A DNA stretch of 24,618 nucleotides from Isoetes engelmannii. Taxonomy: Eukaryota > Streptophyta > Lycopodiopsida > Isoetales > Isoetaceae. A model generated the notes under the pieces. It searched no databases. It was not told the DNA's origin and saw only the letters and a list, made by a program, of their open reading frames with translations. Of the stretch, positions 17,877 to 24,618 are shown piece after piece (positions within the stretch are counted from its first letter, which is position 1; every line of letters starts with the position of its first letter). The stretch is taken from assembly GCA_011763485.2 (NCBI GenBank), contig JAANSK020196653.1:1-24618 (forward strand). The letters are read 5' to 3'. Both the position numbers and the translations under genes were made by a program.

Positions 17877-17935
17877 AGCTACCACAAACTTGCCAAGATT
17901 CACCGGAAACGAGGATTCCGGTTCAAACTATCATG

Positions 17936-18209
17936 GCCGTAGCCAAGAGCAATACTGAAATGGGAGAATCTTTATTTATAGACAAGAATATAGAAATACA
18001 AGAGCAGGTTCAAGTGCTTAGCCCAAAGACTAGCGTTGAACCGGAATGGTTTATGAAATGGTAGAGCTTTCCTAGATATACTACCCCTAGCCTTGTGCAT
18101 GCTCGCCACTCAGCCATAATGCAAGTTCGCCACTTGAATAGTATGCATGCTCATCACCTAGCAAGTGTGCATGTTTGCCATTTGAGTATTGTGTCCCATA
18201 ATTATCACA
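17936..18209 (-). repeat. Gypsy A 5' LTR-like region (copy 2)
   Basis: It starts TGTGATAATTATGGGACACAAT at 18209 and reads leftward through four 24-bp repeats and a TATA-like TATAAATAAAG near 17982. The U5 end is not defined. It is the counterpart of 7745-8018. Confidence 0.6.
18096..18191 (-). repeat. Four 24-bp tandem repeats in the LTR (copy 2)
   Basis: Cores begin at 18096, 18120, 18144 and 18168, the same 24-base period as in copy 1. The second core has TGCAAG in place of TGCATG. Confidence 0.88.
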
Positions 18210-18227
18210 TAAACAATAGTAGTACGT

Positions 18228-18521
18228 TTGTTAAAGTCTAGGGCATGCATCAAGGTGGTCATGGGTTTAAATCTTCTAAGTGATGTATGATATTTTGCAT
18301 ATACTTATTTTGTATTCTTATATATATTACAACGACAGTACATTTATTAAAGTCTAGGGCATGCATCAAGGTGGTCATGGATTCAAATCTTCTAAGTGAT
18401 GTATGATATCTTGCATAACTTATTTTGTATTCTTATAAGTATAATCATGACAGTCACATGATGCATGATATCCTGCATATACTTATTTTGTATTCTTATA
18501 AGTATAATCATGACAGTCACA
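18228..18521 (+). repeat. About 115-bp tandem repeat array (copy 2)
   Basis: Two full units and a half unit match 8037-8325. The second unit here is closer to the first in its 5' half (ATCAAGGTGGTCATGG) than the one in copy 1 is. This could reflect conversion between units, or change in copy 1. Confidence 0.88.
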
Positions 18522-18563
18522 TGTCTTCATTGTGATCAGCGTGGGCACGTAATGACTGATTGT
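18522..18563 (+). pseudogene. Gypsy B gag CCHC zinc knuckle (copy 2)
   Basis: CLHCDQRGHVMTDC is a perfect Cys-x2-Cys-x4-His-x4-Cys knuckle with the usual Gly before His. Only this part of gag is left. Confidence 0.88.
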
Positions 18564-19240
18564 CCTCAACTCTCAATAGTTTGAATTCAGATTTTAGGGA
18601 CAACCCAAGTAGCAAATGTCCGGATATCTCCAGATCAATTGTGGAAAGCCAAAGGCACCCTTACTCGTGCTCCGAGGCACCCACTATCCATGAATATGGG
18701 GCCTCCTACTTCTCGACCTCAGCAGCAGCCATCTGCAGTTGAGAAGCAAGTCGTTTAATTATTGGATCAAGTGACACTCACTGAGCAACCCCGCCGCCCT
18801 TCAAATTGGATCACAGAAGTACCTGTCGGGGACATTCATCCAGTCAGCATGGTTTTAGCCACTGCACCTCAGCCGAAATTTGAAGATCTCAATGTTGAAA
18901 CGCAACAACGGCTGCGCTAATTAAAGCAAAGATTATCCCAAGGTGGTATAGCACCCGATGTTGTCTTCGCCACCACTAGGGTACACAAAGGCCGTTCGAC
19001 CTTTCGGCTATCACACAAACTTTTCATGAGGTTGCTACTCAATTGTCCACAATTCCAGAGGTCCCATTGCCATCCAACCATGTCATGCCTTTGGAAGCAC
19101 AAGAGGCATCCACCAGTACAAAACTTCACCTCCCTCTCCTACCAGTCATTTTTCAGCTTCTCAAAGTTCCACAACTTCAAACCACTTCACTTCCTGCCGA
19201 GCTCATTCATACCTTTCAAAACATCAAAATCTCCATCAGT
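18564..19240 (+). pseudogene. Gypsy B gag-protease linker (copy 2)
   Basis: This matches 8368-9044. Small indels (for example seven missing bases near 19008) change the frame relative to copy 1. It is Pro/Ser-rich and no domain is recognised. Confidence 0.6.
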
Positions 19241-19860
19241 ATGTCCACTCTTCATTCCATCTGCTCTGTCTTTCCTTCTTCCAGCCCTCTTCCAACTGTA
19301 CTGATGGGAGTCGTGGGTACCACTACCTCGACAATGGACGGTTATGTTGGCTTGCATAGGATTAACCATGTGAAAATTGACGGGGGTAGTGCGATCAACC
19401 TCATAACTGATCTATTGAAAAGGTGTCTGGATCTGCAATTCTTGTACCCGCATGCATACGACATGAAGTTGGCTAATGGAACCCATGCTAGTCCATAGGG
19501 CATTGCAAAGAATGTTGAGCTACATCTTGGCGAGCTAAAGTTCACCCTGCATTTTGGGGTTCTGCAATCTGAGCAGGACCCCTGGGATTATGAGATGTTG
19601 GTGGGTCGCCCTTTTATATGTCAGGCAGAAGGACAGCATAATTGGCGACAAGATGTGCTGGAAATTTCGGATGCACGGTACACGGCCACACTGGATCTCT
19701 CCACAGGTAGGATAATTTCTGTTGAGCACAAGGAAGAACACTTTTCAAATAGTGATCTCGGCAATGATACTGCCATGGTCGCTTCCGTTCCACTCAATCA
19801 CCACTTTCTCCCGGTCTGTGGGCGAATAATTAGCTCTATAGTGATGAGGCCCTTGCTGCT
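19241..19860 (+). pseudogene. Gypsy B retropepsin-like protease (copy 2)
   Basis: It includes KIDGGSAINLITDLLKRCL, ELHLGELKFTLHFGVL, the YEMLVGRPFI motif near 19590-19620 and WRQDVLEISDARYTATLDL. A stop at 19496 follows the ASP codons, as in copy 1. From about 19571 onward the frame is open for more than 130 codons. Confidence 0.8.
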
Positions 19861-20480
19861 ATATATTTTCAATCCTCAGCTGCATAATTCCTATCATGTC
19901 GATATCATTCCACACACTTCTGCTTCCAACATAGCTTTCCAGGATCCTTCATCTGCGTCTTCTTCAAATTTTTCAATTTCAACCCTCTCAGTGCGCTAGT
20001 GGAGTCCATATTGCAACCGCACATTGATACTCCTCCCTTGGAGACTGTCGACATTGGTTTTGAGCAACCTGTGAGAATTGCTGCATATCTTCAAGACGAC
20101 TTTCGTGCTGATTTGCTCAAGTTGCTGACAGAGTTGCGACATATCTTTGTCTGGAACTACTCTGATGTCCATGGGATTGATCCGGCCCTTGGACAACTCC
20201 ATTCCCATGAAACAAGATGTACGACCTCTCTATCAACGCCAATACAAATTAAATCATAATTTCAAGGACCGTGTCGAAGGTGAAATTCATAAGCTGCTAA
20301 CCGTCGGGCTCATCATGAAGTTAAACATTATGAATAGGTCAGCTCCATACTCGTGGTTTTGAAAGAATGAGAAAATATGGGTCTGTGTGGACTATCAAAA
20401 ATTGGATGCAGGCACCAAAAAAGACCATTTCCCATCCCTAATTTGGTTACCAGGAGTAATATCCGGTCTGCAAATTCTCG
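19861..20480 (+). pseudogene. Gypsy B spacer and RT N-terminal part (copy 2)
   Basis: After a Ser-rich spacer (NPQLHNSYHVDIIPHTSASN), a 357-base deletion at 19993 brings the RT leader closer. PHIDTPPLETVDIGFEQPVR, YLQDDFRADLLKLLTELRH, IFVWNYSDVHGIDPALGQL and IWVCVDYQKLDAGTKKDHFPS are all readable. The leader segment is better kept here than in copy 1. The same TGA lies after APYSWF. Similarity ends before the YxDD box. Confidence 0.8.
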
Positions 20481-22170
20481 GGGGGACTTGGAGGACTTCT
20501 GTTGATGTAAATGGGCGGACCCAGGCCAACTTAACACGGGTGATACAACATCACTTGTCGCTGGGCCCTCTGCCGCTGCTTGATATGAATTTGGCAGTTG
20601 TCTCTGATGTCTAGTAGAGGTAAGAGTGTCTTTGGTCTGGCTTTACTGTGTAGCGGGTGCCCTGGGTATGTGTCATGCATCCAGACATGATCATTAGTTG
20701 CATGGGTCACATCAGCTTTCAATGCCTGGAGATGAGAGCATAGCTCTTATCGCATGATCCCATGCCTTTCCAATTCCCCCTGCAATGGCAAAGCCGTTCA
20801 TGCTCGTTAGCATGAAGTCCCTTACCTTGCTGAGCAATTCTCTTGCACGTATCTTGCATATCTCAGTCCGGATTAGAGGATATTTCATCCAGTATCTGAA
20901 GTCGTAAGATTACCCATGTGCCCTCAACAAATCTTGTCGTTCCCCTGTAGGGCCAGAAGATGTCGTTGCAAACGTGCAACAAAATTGTGGCTCCCACAAC
21001 TGGGGTTAGCCAACAAGTGGGCTACCGGCCAAACTAGAAGGAGTGATTAAGTGGCATTTTCCTACAATAGAGAAATAGGGGAGTTCCCCTCGCCTCCCCC
21101 TTTCTCTTATCATAAAGTGCAGTTCCGGCTATGGCGTCGACGAAGCACAATCCCTTTTCCTTTCGTTTATCCCTGCTCGTTTTGATAACCCTTCAGATCT
21201 AGCTCTTGTTGTCAAGCAGCCAGAGCTGAGACCTGAGGGAAAAGCCAAAAACAAAAGACGCATCATCTTTGGCGATGGCGAAGGAGCTCGAAGCCTAAAG
21301 CTCCAGCCCTGCCGCATATCTGCTTTAATGTAGCCACTCTAGAAACTAGGATCAAAATTGAAATGGGCATCAATTGTTTGGATATAGGCTAGTGACGAGC
21401 ATATCTCGAGCATAGGCCTGTGGCACCCTACGGGTCTGAAGAACCATTATTCCCTACCTTTCCCTCCTGTGACGGGTTAAAAGCGACCATAAGGTAAAGA
21501 ATATGCAGTGGCTTCAAAACCTTGTTTAGCCTACGTGAGAAATGTGTGAGCAAATATGCTCTGCTTGCTTGAGCAGTCTGCTATGAGCTTTCCTCAGTGG
21601 TGCAACAATTAACAACATTGCAAATACAACCCACAAAAATCGAGAATACAAGCATAAGAATAGTCTGTATATTCCCCAACACAACCGCATTTTTGGGTGC
21701 CATATTTCATGGGTGTATTATTGCTTCATGGGTGTATTATTTTTTTTGGACCTTTGGATTGTGGCACAATTCATGAGATATTCCCTCTCCACAAATCTTG
21801 TCCGTCCTTGTGAAGTCTTTCTAGGGTCAAATCAGCCCTTGTTGACCCGCTTTTAAAGGGGGCGCTTGAAGACCAGGCACCATTGGTTAAAATTGTATGT
21901 AAGCATCCCCGTATCTCTACAGTACAACAACATAGATTACCTAATGTCTGATACAGCTCAGACTTGCAACAGACCAGGGCTTGGTGAATCGAACCCCAAC
22001 AATGCCCTTGGCATACCTTAAACAAAATCGATCGAAATCAAAATACATAGGCGCTAACAAGGTGCTAAACATAGGCAACGTTTTGGAAAAGAGCCGAAAC
22101 ATGGTTTCTATTGTATGGCTGATTGGTCAAGCAGCATTGGCTGATTAGAAACAGCATGGGAAACAGGTAT
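20481..22170. other. Unassigned 1.7-kb stretch between gypsy B and the LINE (copy 2)
   Basis: Counterpart of 10641-12332. No family is recognised. It contains the minus-strand open stretch, the 19-bp direct repeat (21706-21741) and the T-arm-like hairpin (21982-21998, one mismatch in the stem). The plus-strand open stretch with KRRIIFGDGEGARSLKL ends at a TAG shortly after 21325. Confidence 0.5.
21706..21741 (+). repeat. Two tandem copies of a TTCATGGGTGTATTATT motif (copy 2)
   Basis: Same pair as at 11863-11898, separated by GC. Confidence 0.9.
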
Positions 22171-22972
22171 GGCCCCGAAGAAATCTTCTATGGACGTAAG
22201 ACCCGATGATGATTGACACCATCAGCCTGATTAAAGGCCTTTGTGATGAATTTCGTACTGCCAAATATGAATTGCGCATTGCTATAACAGATCTTAGAAC
22301 AACCAAGGATGAGTTACTTCTCACGAAAGAAGAATTGCAGTCTGCAAAAGATGAGAAAAAGTAGTTAAACAAGACAATTGGAGACTTGCAGCATACATCA
22401 TAAGCTTTGGAGTCTGGGCAAATGAAGATCATGGAATCAATTGCAAAATTGGAAGATCAACCCATGCGGCAGAAGGATATGGCTCAGCACCACCATCTGA
22501 ACAAATGGTGGAGCAAATTACTTCAAAAATTGAACACCAGATTGCTCATCTCTTTAACCAAGGACAAGAGAGAATTGCTGAACATGAAGATCGAGTTGCC
22601 AGAGCACAAAACATCCTTGTTACTGGAATTGTTGAGCAAGAAAACGAAGATACAAAATCAACAATTGACGGATTTTTTAAGGATATAATGCACCTAACTG
22701 ATCCAGGCTTCACCTTTTGCAAAATAATTGGACGTAAACAAGAAGGTAAGCATCGTCCTATTATTTTAAAATTTCAAAGTCTAGAAACTAGAAACCGTGT
22801 CATGCAGCATAGAGGACACTTGAAAGGTCACCGCATCTGGCTCAACGATGATTTAACTGTACAGCAACAAAAAGAGCGCAGGCAATTGATGGATGAGGTT
22901 CGTAAGATGAAAGCTGAAGGGAATACTGCTTTTATTGTGAGCAATCGAATTATTATTCGCAATAATGCATAG
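22171..22972 (+). pseudogene. LINE ORF1p-like protein (copy 2)
   Basis: The start ATG at 22171 is kept, but a deletion near 22207 and a TAG at 22363 break the coiled-coil part. From 22505 the frame is open for 155 codons: HQIAHLFNQGQERIAEHEDR (end of coil), NILVTGIVEQENEDT, CKIIGRKQEGKHRPIILKF, RNRVMQHRGHLKGHRIWLND and FIVSNRIIIRNN, then TAG at 22970-22972. This is the best-preserved RRM-like and C-terminal part. The stop codon is TGG in copy 1, and the endonuclease follows in the same frame. Confidence 0.82.
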
Positions 22973-23860
22973 GAAGTAAAGACCCTCAGTCTAATGGTTT
23001 GGAATATACATGGTTTTAATGAATCAAAGATTCTTAGTAATATGGAAATGCTTGCATTCAGCGAGACATGGGAACATGAAACAAACAGATTGATTCCCAT
23101 CCATGGGTTTACACTGCTTGAGACCGCTTGGAATGAGTTATAGGGAAGCTGCAGAGGACGGGGCGGACTTGCATGCTTTGTTAAAAACGAAATTTGCAAT
23201 GCAGTAAGCGTGGTCAAAATATGTAAACATAAACAGTATATATGGATCTGTGTAAATAACTACATTTATGTTGCAATAGTATATTTTGCTCCCTTGGAGC
23301 CCTATCCCGCGCAGATTTATAGCAGCCCTGAGCTTGATGCCAATGACACATTTTGTTACCTCTATGCAGATATTGCGTTCTATAAAACTAAAGGACAGGT
23401 TTATGTAATAGGGAACATGAATGGCATGCTCAGGAATAAGCAAGCTACTGTTTTGGCTCGTGAAGGAAACCATTTATGGCTTATGGAACAGGCAGATCCT
23501 TTGTTGTCGTGGCCTAGGACCTCTTGTGATATGCATTCGAATAAAATGGGGGAACATATTATTGGCTTATGTGAAGCGCACGAACTAGTCGTGTACAAGG
23601 GTATACTGCTGTATTCCCAAAATCCAATAAATATACATGTTTTCAGCCCAATGGAAATAGTAGTGTGGACATGTTGTTGGGAAGCCCAGATGATATGCAC
23701 TTGGTGACTAGTTTTGAAGTTCTTCCTCAGCACGAGGACTCTGATCACGCCCCTCTTGTCATAAAATACAAGATGAAAGTCAAATGTACGGGGAAAAACA
23801 AAAAGCAAGTTCCACCCAGGTTTAAAGTGCATTATAAACTTGATGGGCAATATGAGAAAG
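22973..23860 (+). pseudogene. LINE apurinic endonuclease (copy 2)
   Basis: In the same frame as ORF1, EVKTLSLMVWNIHGFNE opens the domain; a possible ORF2 start ATG is at 22994. FSETWEHE keeps the catalytic Glu. A segment absent from copy 1 (IYVAIVYFAPLEPY) follows, then VIGNMNG, where the usual catalytic Asp is Asn. GLCEAHELVVYKGI comes next; after a frame change near 23608, QPNGNSSVDMLLGSPDDM and EDSDHAPLVI carry the terminal Ser-Asp-His motif. A TAG at 23141 and an 18-base deletion near 23049 are further lesions. The domain nicks target DNA for target-primed reverse transcription. Confidence 0.88.
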
Positions 23861-24240
23861 CAATTGATTCAGGCTTGGAGAACTCTTTGGCCTACAGATG
23901 ATGTTGAAGTAATGCATACACTGCTTAAAGCAGTCCTATAGCAAGCTGCTGCGAGTGTCTTTGGACTTACTAAACCAAGGTCAGCTAAATACCATAATAA
24001 AAAGTGGTTTGATCATGAATGTATTATGGCAAAGCGCGCATTCCAAACTACTATAGACAAATGTGTTGCCAAGAGAGATTATAAGAATCTTGTTAAGCAT
24101 AAAAAGCAAAAATGGGAAAGGGAACACCTGCAAAGACTTCTAGATGACATTGCATTGGATCCAAAGTTCTTTTGGACAAAACTGCAACATCCCATTGAAT
24201 TGGGAGAGATCACACAGGAAAGTTTGCTTGAGAGTTATAT
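23861..24240 (+). pseudogene. LINE endonuclease-RT linker
   Basis: The region between endonuclease and RT typical of LINE ORF2 is recognisable. WPTDDVEVMHTLLKAVL is followed by a TAG, then KKWFDHECIMAKRAF (the KPWFD-EC motif common in these linkers), a Lys-rich helix (VKHKKQKWEREHLQRLLDD) and FFWTKLQHP. Frame changes lie near 23885 and 24225. Confidence 0.8.
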
Positions 24241-24618
24241 ACTGTTGCTAATAGCAATGAAATGCAAATTGGTACTGCCTATACTACACTCTTTGATAAA
24301 AGTGATGTCACATATGCTTTACAAAGGATGCAAAATGGGAAATCCTTAGATCTAAATGGGTTCTGTACTGAACTGCTTAAATGGGGAGGAGATCTTTTAA
24401 ATGATAAATTGGTTGATATTTGTAATTTGGCTTTCCATTATGGCTTTCCAAAAGAATGGTATTTAAACAAGGTGGTTCCTATTCATAAGTCCGGTGATAA
24501 AGACCAGACAAGAAACTATCGGACAATTTTGGTTAGCAATATATTTGCAGAACTCTTTGCAACTATGCTTGAAAGAAAGCTCTCTAATTGGGCTGATGAG
24601 AAGAACGAGCGCGCCTAT
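24241..24618 (+). pseudogene. LINE reverse transcriptase, N-terminal part, truncated by window end
   Basis: From 24241 a frame with no stop runs 126 codons to the window end. It contains ALQRMQNGKSLDLNGFCTEL (the GKS-G-DG motif), GFPKEWYLNKVVPIHKSGD and NYRTILVSNIFAELFATMLE, which are the first motifs of a non-LTR reverse transcriptase. The catalytic box lies beyond the window. The NYRTI form, rather than NYRPIS, is a clue to its clade. No lesion is seen in this part. Confidence 0.88.

Larger units (their letters stand above)
13723..18209 (-). mobile_element. Gypsy A copy 2: decayed Ty3/gypsy, lacking the integrase C-terminus
   Basis: The gene order is as in copy 1, but the left edge is cut by the junction within the integrase core, so the C-terminal domain is missing. 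Protease, RT and RNase H share one reading frame from about 16585 to 14822 with few stops, making this the better preserved pol. The LTR start reads TGTGATAATTATGGGACAC with the TG intact. Confidence 0.9.
18522..20480 (+). mobile_element. Gypsy B copy 2: truncated Tat-like Ty3/gypsy remnant
   Basis: It has the same content as 8326-10640 but lacks 357 bases of the spacer before the RT. Zinc knuckle, protease and RT N-terminus are present, each with stops or frame changes. Similarity to RT ends near 20480, at the same relative point as in copy 1, so the truncation predates the duplication. Confidence 0.82.
13723..23707 (+). repeat. Tandem segmental duplication, copy 2 (about 10.0 kb)
   Basis: This is the second direct copy of 3491-13715. 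It is about 240 bases shorter net: it lacks 357 bases of the gypsy B spacer, 55 bases of RNase H and 18 bases of the endonuclease, but keeps 177 bases of the endonuclease and 17 bases of the gypsy A zinc knuckle that copy 1 lost. The right flank continues the LINE without a break, so 23707 is the duplication edge. Confidence 0.95.
22171..24618 (+). mobile_element. LINE copy 2, running off the window in the reverse transcriptase
   Basis: ORF1, a full-length though broken endonuclease, the endonuclease-RT linker and the start of the RT are present in order. Everything right of 23707 occurs only here. The 3' end, including any tail, is outside the window. Confidence 0.9.

Noticed and set aside
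3486-24618. A new multi-gene functional or defence system
   Set aside because: Everything recognisable is a gag, pol or LINE gene with inactivating lesions. No intact cluster of cooperating genes is present.

Overview
The window is from a land plant nuclear genome, on my reading probably a non-seed plant (fern, lycophyte or moss); that last step is inference. It holds one intact-looking spliced host gene, a four-transmembrane CASP-like (CASPL) protein in three exons, and about 21 kb of decayed retrotransposons. There is no bacterial gene organisation, rRNA, complete tRNA or CRISPR array.

Layout. 1-820: AT-rich upstream sequence with a 23-bp palindrome. 821-2274: TATA-like motif and CASPL gene (exons 1022-1257, 1696-1831, 2005-2274, 213 codons). 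2275-3050: intergenic, with a 58-nt pyrimidine tract. From 3051 on, three retroelements lie side by side: gypsy A, a Ty3/gypsy element on the minus strand with gag, PR, RT, RNase H, IN and a 5' LTR; gypsy B, a second and different Ty3/gypsy remnant (Tat-like) on the plus strand; about 1.7 kb of unassigned sequence; and a plus-strand LINE whose ORF1 combines a coiled coil with an L1-ORF1p-like domain, followed by an apurinic endonuclease.

This whole assembly is present twice in direct tandem orientation: copy 1 is 3491-13715 and copy 2 is 13723-23707, with 7 unexplained bases at the join. Copy 1 keeps the original left flank (rest of the gypsy A integrase, 3051-3490). Copy 2 keeps the original right flank (rest of the LINE endonuclease and the start of its reverse transcriptase, running off the window at 24618). 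The copies differ by a few bases per hundred, with all differences in two hand-aligned 120-base stretches being transitions, and by several indels. Each copy keeps motifs the other has lost. None of the elements looks able to move by itself. An integrase rearrangement and a LINE ORF1 frameshift are shared by both copies and so predate the duplication.

The points most worth a second look are the L1-type ORF1 in a plant LINE and its in-frame abutment with the endonuclease, the shared integrase duplication, the junction of the 10-kb duplication, a 4 x 24-bp array in the gypsy A LTR, and the unassigned 1.7-kb stretch with a tRNA T-arm-like hairpin. I found no evidence for a new multi-gene functional system.
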